Below are positions 48,006 through 56,359 of a stretch of DNA of 64,000 nt, in pieces. The notes below the pieces were generated by a model. It did no database searches. It was not told the origin of the DNA and saw nothing but the letters and a program-made list of their open reading frames with translations. Position numbers and translations under genes: made by a program. Numbering within the stretch: position 1 is the stretch's first letter; every line of letters begins with the position of its first letter. Origin of the DNA: JBCCGR01 sp039029195 (GTDB lineage Bacteria; Pseudomonadota; Alphaproteobacteria; Rhizobiales; Rhizobiaceae); NCBI GenBank assembly GCA_039029195.1, contig JBCCGR010000024.1, forward strand, positions 1-64,000, in the 5' to 3' direction.

Positions 48006-48602
48006 TTAGCTGGATTTTGCCAGGTTTGATTTTTGGCAAACAACCCGTACGGCGACTTTGCTCGTTGCGGTCCTGCTTTTCTTCGCTTTGATCTTGGTTG
48101 CCGAGCCAAGCTTCATATTCACATAGTTGGCTCTGAACTTGACCGGTGCGAGGATCGTCGTGGCATGGGGCTGATTGTTTTTGGCTCCGTTTTTCGCCAG
48201 CAACTTGCAAGAATTGACGGCGAGCTTGGAGACGGTCCCTAGCGCGTTGCCGGGCGCCTGCATCGACACCTGACGGTCGAGTTTCTTCTTGCTCACTGCG
48301 AAATGGTGAACAGCCTTTGCCGGAATTCCATCAACTGAAGGAACGCCGACCGATCCCGACTGGATACTTGTTCGAGGACCGGAAACTTTCGCTTTCACCC
48401 GAAACTTGAAATGAACAGCCTTCGTGCTGGCTGCAGACCAGCTGCTGCCGGATGGCTTCACATGGATGGTGGGCATTCCATATTTCGAATTGATGGGTTT
48501 AACGGAAGTGTAGTGGACCTTGATGCCATCTCCAGCAAACGCAGACGTGGAAAGTGCTGCCGACAGGACGCCGGCAGCCGTTATTAAGTTGAGCATTCTC
48601 AT
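48006..48602 (-). CDS. Small secreted basic protein, unknown family (1)
   Basis: A 198-residue protein that I do not recognise. A typical signal peptide (MRMLNLITAAGVLSAALSTS, cleaved near AFAGDG) points to export. The mature part is Lys/Ser/Val rich with only two Cys, in VNSCKLLAKNG and VRVVCQKSN, and has a strand-forming alternation that suggests a beta-rich fold. Start ATG 48602; the frame continues upstream only into the preceding gene. A second secreted protein of the same character is encoded 35 bp upstream, and a strong terminator follows. Possibly cell-surface or matrix proteins; no function is claimed. Confidence 0.75.
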   Translation of the reverse strand: MRMLNLITAAGVLSAALSTSAFAGDGIKVHYTSVKPINSKYGMPTIHVKPSGSSWSAASTKAVHFKFRVKAKVSGPRTSIQSGSVGVPSVDGIPAKAVHHFAVSKKKLDRQVSMQAPGNALGTVSKLAVNSCKLLAKNGAKNNQPHATTILAPVKFRANYVNMKLGSATKIKAKKSRTATSKVAVRVVCQKSNLAKSS

Positions 48603-48637
48603 TGTTGTTCTTTCAAATTGGGGAACGTCGGTTCGCG

Positions 48638-49066
48638 TTAGGCGCCAAGCTTGATTTTGCAACTGGCCTTGAGAGGCACCCAGCGGCTCTTCTTGGGGCC
48701 GTAGGCCGTTGGAACGAGAATTGAATAATGGGTGTTGATGGCGGTTACGATGTTCAGTTTCTGGCTGAAGTAAGCCACATACTTGGAGCCAACTTTCTTG
48801 GCCTGAATGGACTTGGGCATTGATACGCTGCCACCGCGGCGGGCAATCATATAGGTAACCTTGCCGGGCTTGGATGTGTGGATCCAACCTTTGACCCAGC
48901 CGGTGGCGGGGCAGGCATTTGTCTTTGGCGACTTGATGGCCAGGGTGACCGACTTAACGGACATTGGCTTGCTGCCTGGCTGCTGGAGTTTGCCACCTGC
49001 GATGGCCTGTGTTGCCGTCAAAGCGATTGCGGTTGCGACGATGGTGTTTGCGATTGCGAGTTTCAT
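48638..49066 (-). CDS. Small secreted basic protein, unknown family (2)
   Basis: A 142-residue protein, unrecognised. The signal peptide (MKLAIANTIVATAIALTATQ, cleaved near AIAGGK) is clear. The mature part is basic, with two Cys (NACPATGW and KASCKIKLGA) that could form one disulfide, as in the downstream neighbour. It also carries SVKSVTLAIKSPKTNACPAT and KSRWVPLKA. The two genes form a two-gene unit (35 bp apart) ending in the terminator at 47945-47983. They share size class, charge and Cys number but no clear sequence identity that I can align by eye. Confidence 0.75.
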   Translation of the reverse strand: MKLAIANTIVATAIALTATQAIAGGKLQQPGSKPMSVKSVTLAIKSPKTNACPATGWVKGWIHTSKPGKVTYMIARRGGSVSMPKSIQAKKVGSKYVAYFSQKLNIVTAINTHYSILVPTAYGPKKSRWVPLKASCKIKLGA

Positions 49067-49226
49067 TTTGTTTTCCTCTGGTGAGTGTGTGTGCTGTCGT
49101 TGATGAGGAAGACCTTAATGACTTGCTTGTGAACGCGATTTGAGCGAACCGTTCAGAATTCGTTTAGGTGGAAAAGAACTTTCCGACATTCGTCGGGAAC
49201 AGCCAAATCCCAGGCGAGGAGACCAG

Positions 49227-50423
49227 ATGAAGCGTTTCGAAAAATCGTTCACACAGCAGGAATCAATCCCATCGGAGAGTATTGAGCGTGCGGTCGAGGT
49301 GATGAAATCCGGTCGGCTTCATCGGTATAATCTGCTGCCGGGAGAAATCGGTGAAACGTCATTGCTGGAGGAAGAGTATGCCAAATACCAGGGAGCTCAA
49401 TATTGTCTTGCTCTGACTTCAGGCGGGCAGGCCATTCAGATCGCTCTGCGGGCGGCAGGTGTACAACCTGGTAACAAAATCCTTGCCAATGCCTACACGC
49501 TTGCACCGGTTCCAGGCGCCATGCATGCGGTTGGTGGGGTGCCGGTTCTGGTTGAGATCGAAAATGACTGGCTGATTGATCTGCAGGACCTTGAAGCCAA
49601 AGCCATTGAGAGCGAAGCCCGATTTCTGTTGCTTTCTCATATGCGTGGCCACATCGCGGACATGGATGCCATTTGCCATTTGTGTTCCCGGCTGGACATT
49701 ACATTGATAGAAGACTGTGCCCACACGATGGGTGCGGCCTGGGCCGGGCGAAAGTCTGGAAACTTTGGAGCGGTCTCCTGCTTTTCAACACAGACCTACA
49801 AACACATGAACTCAGGTGAAGGTGGTTTCTTGACCACCGATGACCCAATCATTGCTGCCAAAGCCACCATCATGTCAGGTTCATACATGTTGTACGAGCG
49901 GCACGGTGCATCGCCACCGCCAGAGGCGTTTGAAGCAATCCGAACGGAAATGCCAAACTGCTCTGCGCGCCTCGACCATCTGCGTGCCATTTTGCTCAGA
50001 GCCCAGCTTCCGCTGCTTGATAAGAACGTGGAGCGTTGGAACAGGCTCTATCGAGCCTTGGAGGATGGTTTAAGCGACGCTCGCGGCATTCGGGTGATCA
50101 GGCGTGATCAAAAGGAGGCATTTGTGGGGTCTTCGTTTCAGTTTCACGCTGCAGTCAGTTCCGACACAGAAGCAGAGAACTTTGTCTCTGCCTGTGCCAA
50201 GCGCGGTGTAGAGCTGAAGTGGTTTGGCGCATCTGAGCCCGTCGCTTTTACAAGCAGATATGATTCCTGGCGGTACCTGAAAGACATTCCAGCGTTACCA
50301 AAGACGCTGGCAACGCTTGCCACGACTTTCGATCTTCGTGTGCCTCTCACATTCGACATCAATGACTGTATGCTGATAGCAGACATCATTGCCGAAGAAG
50401 CGGCGAAGTTGCACGCGGCTTAA
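49227..50423 (+). CDS. DegT/DnrJ/EryC1/StrS-family aminotransferase
   Basis: A 398-residue PLP enzyme of the sugar-nucleotide aminotransferase family. LALTSGGQAIQIALRAAGV starts the cofactor domain, IEDCAHTMGAAWAGRKSG holds the Asp that binds the pyridine ring, and the Schiff-base Lys is in TQTYKHMNSGEGGFLTT. ATG 49227 has GGAG 6 bp before it and is preferred over a TTG at 49140. Members usually aminate keto-sugar nucleotides for surface glycans, but some act on other substrates. It stands alone with no sugar-nucleotide gene next to it. Confidence 0.88.
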   Translation: MKRFEKSFTQQESIPSESIERAVEVMKSGRLHRYNLLPGEIGETSLLEEEYAKYQGAQYCLALTSGGQAIQIALRAAGVQPGNKILANAYTLAPVPGAMHAVGGVPVLVEIENDWLIDLQDLEAKAIESEARFLLLSHMRGHIADMDAICHLCSRLDITLIEDCAHTMGAAWAGRKSGNFGAVSCFSTQTYKHMNSGEGGFLTTDDPIIAAKATIMSGSYMLYERHGASPPPEAFEAIRTEMPNCSARLDHLRAILLRAQLPLLDKNVERWNRLYRALEDGLSDARGIRVIRRDQKEAFVGSSFQFHAAVSSDTEAENFVSACAKRGVELKWFGASEPVAFTSRYDSWRYLKDIPALPKTLATLATTFDLRVPLTFDINDCMLIADIIAEEAAKLHAA

Positions 50424-50708
50424 AGCGGTTCTGGGACCATGCAGGCAATCCCGCATCGGCTTTATCGGGGGATTGGCAGACTTTCTTAGTGAGCCGCTTT
50501 TTGTGCTCGTTGCCCCAGATGGGACGGATGTGTCTTCAAAGCCTTTCAAACATGGGTCACCACAACAGGGTCAGGCCTCCGGTGACTCAGCAGCGGGAAA
50601 TATCGACCGCGCAAATGAAGCCCGCTGACATCCTGTTTTGATCGATGATATCGCGATGGATGATGACTTCGTCAATTCAAGATATTCAAGTTGAGTTTGA
50701 GAAATTTC

Positions 50709-51512
50709 TCATCGGACCCGCTTAAGCCTTGCTCTTAAGAACGGTAAAATCAGGAACAGAATGCTCAACAGGGTTGCGGCCGCAAGAACCGCGCTGATGG
50801 GGCGGGTGAGAAACGGTTCAATCGATCCCTCCGAGAGGATCAGGCCGCGGCGCAGACTTTTGTCCAGCAAATCACCCAACACCAGTCCCAGCACGAGCGG
50901 CGCCATTGGATAGTTCATCTGTTTCAAGACAAACCCCAAGACACCAAAGGCGAGCATGGTCCAGACATCAAAGGGCCGGGAGGCGAATGCAAATGCGCCG
51001 ACGGTGCAGAGCACGAAGATTATCGGAAGCAGCCGTTCCCGGGGTATGCGAAGAACCGCTAGCAAAGGCGTGGTAAGAAGCACACCGGCGATCTTCATGA
51101 CAATAGCCGCCAACACAATGGCTGCGACCACACCATACACCATGTCGGCACTGGTGATCATGATCAACGGGCCGGGCTGGATGCCGTGTATGACGAGCGC
51201 AGCAAGCAGCACCGCGGACGGGGCAGAGCCGGGAGTGGCAAGTGTCAAAACCGGGATGATCGCCCCTGGAACCGCAGCGGAAATTCCGGTTTCAGCGGCA
51301 ATAAGACCTTCCGTTGAGCCACGTCCGAACAGTTCCTTTGCTCGACTTAGCCGTTTGGCAATCGCATAGGAGACCCAGGCGCCGATATCTTCACCCACGC
51401 CGGGGATCAATCCCATCAGGGTTCCGGCCAGGCCCGATCTTCCAATGGTTCTGGAACTACGCAAAAACTCACCGGCCTTTGGAAACATGCGCCCGCCCGT
51501 ACCGGAAACCAT
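50709..51512 (-). pseudogene. Truncated TctA-type permease (C-terminal half only)
   Basis: The 267 codons encode only the C-terminal half of a tripartite tricarboxylate transporter large permease (about 500 residues when complete). Recognisable parts are LMGLIPGVGEDIGAWVSYAI, GLIAAETGISAAVPGAIIPV, LTLATPGSAPSAVLLAALVI and LGLVLGDLLDKSLRRG. In-frame codons continue upstream only to a stop at 51561-51563, and no N-terminal half is found in any frame. The first ATG (51512) is inside what should be the middle of the protein. It is very likely non-functional. It follows the Gfo/Idh genes of the uronate operon. Confidence 0.82.
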
Positions 51513-51617
51513 CTCAAAAAGTAGCCCGACATAAGGGACTGGACAACCTTGCCACCAATTTCAGGACCAATCAGTTGAGCAGAGAAATTCAACGCATTGG
51601 AAACTAGGCATTGGTGG

Positions 51618-51723
51618 TTATGGAAGCTGAACAAGAAACAGTGTTTCAAACACATAGTGGTTGCCGAAACTTGTGACAGCTGCAAGCAATGCTGCTGCAA
51701 GCGTCCCGACGGTGTCCTCCTTT
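51618..51723 (-). pseudogene. Probable TctB remnant joined to an orphan ribosome-binding site
   Basis: Directly after the Gfo/Idh gene there is a strong ribosome site AAAGGAGG (minus strand, 51723-51716) with no start codon behind it. In the same region, reading leftwards, an open stretch of about 33 codons ends ...FGNHYVFETLFLVQLP at TAA 51620-51618, which resembles the C-terminal end of small TctB-type membrane subunits. The simplest reading is a deletion that removed tctC and most of tctB. The TctB assignment rests on a short match. Confidence 0.45.
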
Positions 51724-51734
51724 GGTGATGAATC

Positions 51735-52760
51735 TCAGTTCTGATATTTGAGCGATCCGGTACGGACCGCTTTGGCCTGCGCCTCGATGGCCAAACGCAT
51801 GACCGTCAAAGTGTGCTGTTGCGGGCAGGCCGTTTCCGTTCGATGTTCCACATCGTGACGAAGTCTTGAAAAATAGGGTGTTCCGGCTTCCGACGCGTCG
51901 AAACGGGTGCATTCGATTCCGTTGACCAGGAACACATGGTCGGTTCCTGCCCTGCCGCCGATGTCCATATATTTGCGGACCTCGATAAAGCCGTCGGTTC
52001 CCAACAGTGTGAGCCGACCGTCACCCCAGTTTGGAGCCGCATCCGGTGTGAACCAGTCAAGCCGCACATAACCGCGCACATCTCCGGCAACCAGATTCAT
52101 TTCTCCAAAGTCCTGGAACTCGGGATGCTCGGGCGTGTTCAGATTGCCGACGGCACAATGCGTGATTTCGGCGGTAGGTGCGCCGGCATAGTGCAGAAAC
52201 TGATCAATCTGATGGGTGCCGATGTCGCCCAGAATGCCGCCATAAAGCTCAGGCCTCCAGAACCACTCTGGTCGCAATGGTGCATTCAGCCGATGCGGCC
52301 CTTGTGAAAGAATGTGCACGACCCGACCGATCCGCCCCTCATCAAGAAGCCGATCCACCATGGTTGAGGCGGGTACCTCAAATCGTTCTGAAAAATTGAC
52401 AGACCAGATGCGTCTCGTTTCCGAAATCTTGGCTTCAATGGTTGTAAGCTCATCAAGTGTCAGGCAACCCGGCTTGTCGAGCATGACATCTTTGCCTGCG
52501 TCCATTGCCATCAAGGAAAGGCGAGCACGGTCTGCCGGGGCGGCGGCAATCAGGACCAGGGAGATGGTTTCGTCCTGAAGCAGGGTTTCAACCGTTTCCA
52601 CACGGGGCACGTTGGGGAAGCGTTTGACAAAACCTTCAAGAGGTTGCGGTTGGCCTTGCGTCCAAAACCCGACAAATTCACATCCGGCATCCAGCATGCC
52701 CTGTGACATGCCGTAGATATGCCGGTGATCCAGCCCAATTGCTGCAAACCGAATGCTCAT
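51735..52760 (-). CDS. Gfo/Idh/MocA family oxidoreductase
   Basis: A 341-residue NAD(P)-dependent oxidoreductase with the family's Rossmann start (RFAAIGLDHRHIYGMSQGML; the glycine loop is altered to GLDHRH), VMLDKPGCLTLDEL (the conserved EKP-like motif with Asp for Glu) and a catalytic-type GGILGDIGTHQIDQFLHY. It overlaps the second oxidoreductase gene by 4 bp. In the uronate operon it may act on a sugar acid or lactone. The unusual loop and DKP motif set it apart from its neighbour. Confidence 0.86.
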   Translation of the reverse strand: MSIRFAAIGLDHRHIYGMSQGMLDAGCEFVGFWTQGQPQPLEGFVKRFPNVPRVETVETLLQDETISLVLIAAAPADRARLSLMAMDAGKDVMLDKPGCLTLDELTTIEAKISETRRIWSVNFSERFEVPASTMVDRLLDEGRIGRVVHILSQGPHRLNAPLRPEWFWRPELYGGILGDIGTHQIDQFLHYAGAPTAEITHCAVGNLNTPEHPEFQDFGEMNLVAGDVRGYVRLDWFTPDAAPNWGDGRLTLLGTDGFIEVRKYMDIGGRAGTDHVFLVNGIECTRFDASEAGTPYFSRLRHDVEHRTETACPQQHTLTVMRLAIEAQAKAVRTGSLKYQN

Positions 52761-53791
52761 CGTTCAGACTTCACCTCCGCTCTTGCGCCTGTCTTTGAAG
52801 AGCGCTCGATTGCCTCAATCAATCGGTGGACCCGAAGCGCCTCACGCCCGGTAATGCGGGGCGCGCGTGCCTCACACAGCGAATCGGCAAAATCGCTGAT
52901 CAGGTCCCGGTGCCAGTCGCACGGAAAGTCCATGGGATCGCTACCGCCTCCGGTTCCGGTCACTTCTCCGACCGTTTCTGTTGACCCGTCTCTCCAATGG
53001 ATTGTGAGCTCACCCGCAACCAGTCGGGTGGATGCGTTTTGAAAGTCGAGCTCTAGCGATTCTGCAGAACCGGGAAAGGCAGACGTGGTGGCCATCACTG
53101 AACCAATGGCACCATTTTCAAATCGCAGACCAGCGGTTGCAAAATCCTCTGCTTCCAGTTCGTGAAACGGGGTTGTTCCTGTGAGTGCGGTAACGTCGGT
53201 AACAGGGCCGGCTATACTCAGCATCAGGTCCAGCACGTGGATTGCCTGGGTCAGAAGAACGCCGCCGCCATCGGTGGCATAGGTTCCGCGACCTGGCTGA
53301 TCGTAGTAGGTTTGATCGCGCCACCATGGGACAGCAACGCGCGCCAGATGCAAGCGCCCCAACCGGCCGCCTTTCGCCAAATCGCTCAGAGCCTCCGCTC
53401 CCGCCCGAAACCGGTGCTGAAGAACTATGCCCAGTGGAATCCCGGCATTTTCGCACAGTTCAACGAGAGCTGTTGCCCGTTCCGGATCACGCTCGACAGG
53501 CTTCTCCATCAGGATCGCCTTGTCCGCTTTTGCCAGAGTTGCAACGATCTCCAGGCGAGCATTGGGTGGGGTGATGATAATGGCGCCGTCCGCATCGCTG
53601 GCGGCAATTTCTTCAAGGCTTGAAAAGGTCGGCCAACCCCAGGCGTCAGACACTTCACTTCGTCGCGCCGCACTGCGGGAGAACACGCCCGCCACTTCAA
53701 TTCTTGGGGCAAGCTGTTTCAGCGCCGCAAGATGAGGTTTTGAGGCCATTCCTAGGCCGATCACGGCCAACTTTATGGGACGCTCAGGCAT
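52757..53791 (-). CDS. Gfo/Idh/MocA family oxidoreductase
   Basis: A 344-residue member of the same broad family with typical motifs: KLAVIGLGMASKPHLAAL, ILMEKPVERDPERA (EKP) and DGGGVLLTQAIHVLDLML. The start overlaps the uxuB stop by 8 bp and the stop overlaps the next oxidoreductase by 4 bp. Such enzymes are common in sugar-acid operons, where they reduce or oxidise uncommon uronates or inositols and feed the main route. The exact substrate is not indicated. Confidence 0.88.
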   Translation of the reverse strand: MPERPIKLAVIGLGMASKPHLAALKQLAPRIEVAGVFSRSAARRSEVSDAWGWPTFSSLEEIAASDADGAIIITPPNARLEIVATLAKADKAILMEKPVERDPERATALVELCENAGIPLGIVLQHRFRAGAEALSDLAKGGRLGRLHLARVAVPWWRDQTYYDQPGRGTYATDGGGVLLTQAIHVLDLMLSIAGPVTDVTALTGTTPFHELEAEDFATAGLRFENGAIGSVMATTSAFPGSAESLELDFQNASTRLVAGELTIHWRDGSTETVGEVTGTGGGSDPMDFPCDWHRDLISDFADSLCEARAPRITGREALRVHRLIEAIERSSKTGARAEVKSER

Positions 53792-55157
53792 GAAGCTCCT
53801 CCATCACAGCCGCCCGCATTCCCTTTTCGTTCATGCGTTCAAGCCGCTCGGAGATGGAGTTCTTGAACGCGTCACTGGCCGCCAGAATGGGTGGAACAAG
53901 GTTGGGGAGGCCGCAAAGCGCGTTCACGCGGGCATTGGGCTCAGCCGGCAGATCAGCCAGGACCAGCTCATGGGGATCGCGAATTTTGTAAGGTTGGTCG
54001 GCATCTGATTTGCCGTTCAGATATCTCAACCATGCAGCCGTCGCGAAAGCGAAAGCTCCCGGGTTCAGCCCCCTGTTGATCGCTTCTACAGCGGGCGAAA
54101 AAATCCGTTGAGGCAGTTTTTGGCTGCCATCGGTCGCGATCTGATATGTCTCGTGCGCGATGTGTGGATTGCGGAAACGCTCAAGCAGCTCTTTGCGATA
54201 GACGCAAAGATCGATGGCTGGGACCGGATCAAGGGTTGCAGCGGCCGACTGCATGTGACGGGAAACCAGTTCTGCAAATGGTTCGTCGGCCATCACATCG
54301 CGAACATAGGTTTTCCCGGCGACGTGTCCGGCATAAGCAAGCATCGAATGCGCACCATTCAACATCCGAAGTTTCATGTGCTCAAACGGTGCGACGTGGC
54401 TTACAAGCAACGCACCTGCGGCCTCCCATTGCGGGCGGCCATTCGCGAAATTGTCTTCAATCACCCACTGACTGAAAGCTTCCGTCTCAACCGGAGCCGC
54501 GTCGGCCCAACCCGTTGCGCGCTCCACTTCAGCTATCAGATCGGGTGTTGTTGCAGGCGTGATGCGATCCACCATGGTCGACGGGAACGTCACATGTTCT
54601 GAAATCCAATCCACCAGTGCAGAACTGACGTTGGAAGCGCTGGCCTGAACGGCCTCGCTAAGCACGGCACCATTATCTGAAAGATTGTCACAGGACAGCA
54701 AAGTGATCGGACCAGCCCCGGCGACGCGACGCTGTTGCAGTGCGTCCGTCAAAAGTTGAATAACGCTGTTTGCAGCGCCATTTTCGTCTTTGGCCTTGGT
54801 GTAGGCTTTTTCAGTTACGGTCAGACTGACAATGCGCGTTGCAGGTCGGCAAAGCGCATTCAGAATGGGATCCATCCCGTCAGCCGCAGTGAGCACCCCG
54901 GCCAGCGCAGTCATTTTCCTGTATTCAGTGTCCACCGCCCCGCGGATAACGAGCGTAAAGTTTCCATTCTGAGCGTTGAGCGCATCCGCAACCGTTCGCG
55001 AGCGCAGGCTGACACCCTCAATCTGCCAGGGGCCGTTTTCGATAGCCATGGCATCCTGCGTATAGGCGACCTGATGCGCCCGGTGAAATGCGCCGGGACC
55101 GATGTGAACTATTCCGACAGTTCCAGCATCGGAATGGGCTGACGTCGGAGCCGTCAT
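53784..55157 (-). CDS. uxuB: D-fructuronate reductase (mannitol dehydrogenase family)
   Basis: Reduces D-fructuronate to D-mannonate with NADH in hexuronate catabolism. The 457-residue protein is a polyol-specific long-chain dehydrogenase. It has VHIGPGAFHRAHQVAYTQD, VSLTVTEKAY, LSCDNLSDNG, the catalytic-helix KLRMLNGAHSMLAYAG and VIEDNF. Its place between uxaC-uxuA and the oxidoreductases supports fructuronate over mannitol or tagaturonate. Overlaps uxuA by 4 bp. Confidence 0.9.
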   Translation of the reverse strand: MTAPTSAHSDAGTVGIVHIGPGAFHRAHQVAYTQDAMAIENGPWQIEGVSLRSRTVADALNAQNGNFTLVIRGAVDTEYRKMTALAGVLTAADGMDPILNALCRPATRIVSLTVTEKAYTKAKDENGAANSVIQLLTDALQQRRVAGAGPITLLSCDNLSDNGAVLSEAVQASASNVSSALVDWISEHVTFPSTMVDRITPATTPDLIAEVERATGWADAAPVETEAFSQWVIEDNFANGRPQWEAAGALLVSHVAPFEHMKLRMLNGAHSMLAYAGHVAGKTYVRDVMADEPFAELVSRHMQSAAATLDPVPAIDLCVYRKELLERFRNPHIAHETYQIATDGSQKLPQRIFSPAVEAINRGLNPGAFAFATAAWLRYLNGKSDADQPYKIRDPHELVLADLPAEPNARVNALCGLPNLVPPILAASDAFKNSISERLERMNEKGMRAAVMEELHA

Positions 55158-56359
55158 TGCAACGAACCTCCCAGTCCAGCCACAACGCCGCGCAGTTCAG
55201 CCAATCCGCGCAAACGGCCTATGAATGGGTAGCCGGGTTGCTGCTCTCGTTTGAAATCGTCGGCGATGACATGGCCGTGATCCGGACGCATAGGAATGGA
55301 CCAATCCTCACGCCCTTCACGCCTACGCCGTCGCTCCTCTTCAAGGACCGCATTCACCAGCGCGGCCATATCCGTGTCACCGTCCAGATGAGCTGCTTCA
55401 TGAAAAGAGCCTGGAAATCGCATTTCCTCGCGACGGACATTGCGAAGATGGATGAAATGCACCTTCGCCCCCAATCGCTGCATCATGCCCGGCAGATCAT
55501 TCTTTGGGTTGACGCCAAGTGATCCCGCACAAAGGGCGATGCCGTTCGAGGGGCTTTCAACAGACGAAATCACGTCATGATAGTCGGCTTCTGAAGAGAC
55601 AATTCGGGGCAGACCCAGCAGGGGAAATGGCGGGTCATCCGGATGGCAACATAGCCGCACGCCGAGCCGCTCGGCCACCGGGACGATTTCTTGCAGGAAG
55701 TCTTTCAGATTGGATTTCAGGCGCTCTGCAGAGATGTGATCATATGATTTAAGCAGCTCTTGAAACTGGTCAAAGGAGAGCTGCTGGTTCGCCCCTGGCA
55801 ATCCCATCGTGATGTTCGCCATCAGGGTGCGGCGATCTTCATCTGTCATTGCTGAATGGCGCGTGCGCGCCTCGTCAATCACATCCTTGGGAAAATCGTT
55901 TTCAGCGCCGGGCCTTTTAAGGAGGAACAGGTCGAAGGCTGCAAAATCCACCCAATCGAAACGCATGCAGGTTGCGCCGGATGGCAGTCGCCAGTCCAAG
56001 TCGGTACGGGTCCAGTCCAGGATCGGCATGAAATTGTAGCAGACAGTGTGAAGACCAGCGCTTGCGAGATTCTCAAGGCTCTCCTTGTAGGCAGCAATAT
56101 GCGAGCACCAATCACCATCCTGTTTTTTGATGTTTTCAGACACCGGCAGACTTTCAACCACGTCCCAATTCAGTGACGATGCGCTGCCGTCCTGCCTCGT
56201 GGCGACTTCAGACTTGCGCTTGATGATCTCGTCCGCACTCCAGACCGCTCCATTGGGAATGTGGTGAAGGGCCGTAACGACACCTGTGGCACCGGCCTGC
56301 TCGATCTCGTCAATCGCAATGCTGTCGTGTGGGCCAAACCAACGCCAGGTCTGTTTCAT
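55154..56359 (-). CDS. uxuA: Mannonate dehydratase
   Basis: Dehydrates D-mannonate to 2-keto-3-deoxygluconate. The 401-residue metal enzyme shows the family start TWRWFGPHDSIAIDEIEQAG, ALHHIPNGAVWS, VESLPVSENIK, YNFMPILDWTRTDL, LCCHPDDPPFPLLGLPRI, HFIHLRNVRRE and RPDHGHVI, holding the His/Cys/Asp metal ligands. Overlaps uxaC and uxuB by 4 bp each. Confidence 0.95.
   Translation of the reverse strand: MKQTWRWFGPHDSIAIDEIEQAGATGVVTALHHIPNGAVWSADEIIKRKSEVATRQDGSASSLNWDVVESLPVSENIKKQDGDWCSHIAAYKESLENLASAGLHTVCYNFMPILDWTRTDLDWRLPSGATCMRFDWVDFAAFDLFLLKRPGAENDFPKDVIDEARTRHSAMTDEDRRTLMANITMGLPGANQQLSFDQFQELLKSYDHISAERLKSNLKDFLQEIVPVAERLGVRLCCHPDDPPFPLLGLPRIVSSEADYHDVISSVESPSNGIALCAGSLGVNPKNDLPGMMQRLGAKVHFIHLRNVRREEMRFPGSFHEAAHLDGDTDMAALVNAVLEEERRRRREGREDWSIPMRPDHGHVIADDFKREQQPGYPFIGRLRGLAELRGVVAGLGGSLQ

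Noticed and set aside
48603..48887. N-terminal extension of the secreted protein at 48006
   Set aside because: It runs antisense-free but wholly inside the next secreted protein gene in another frame, and would bury the signal peptide.
50424..50708. Coding content after the DegT aminotransferase gene
   Set aside because: Short frames here have no ribosome site or family likeness. The stretch is treated as intergenic next to the decayed transporter.
52757..53791. One of the two Gfo/Idh genes as a pseudogene copy of the other
   Set aside because: Both are full length with intact but different motifs, so they are separate enzymes.
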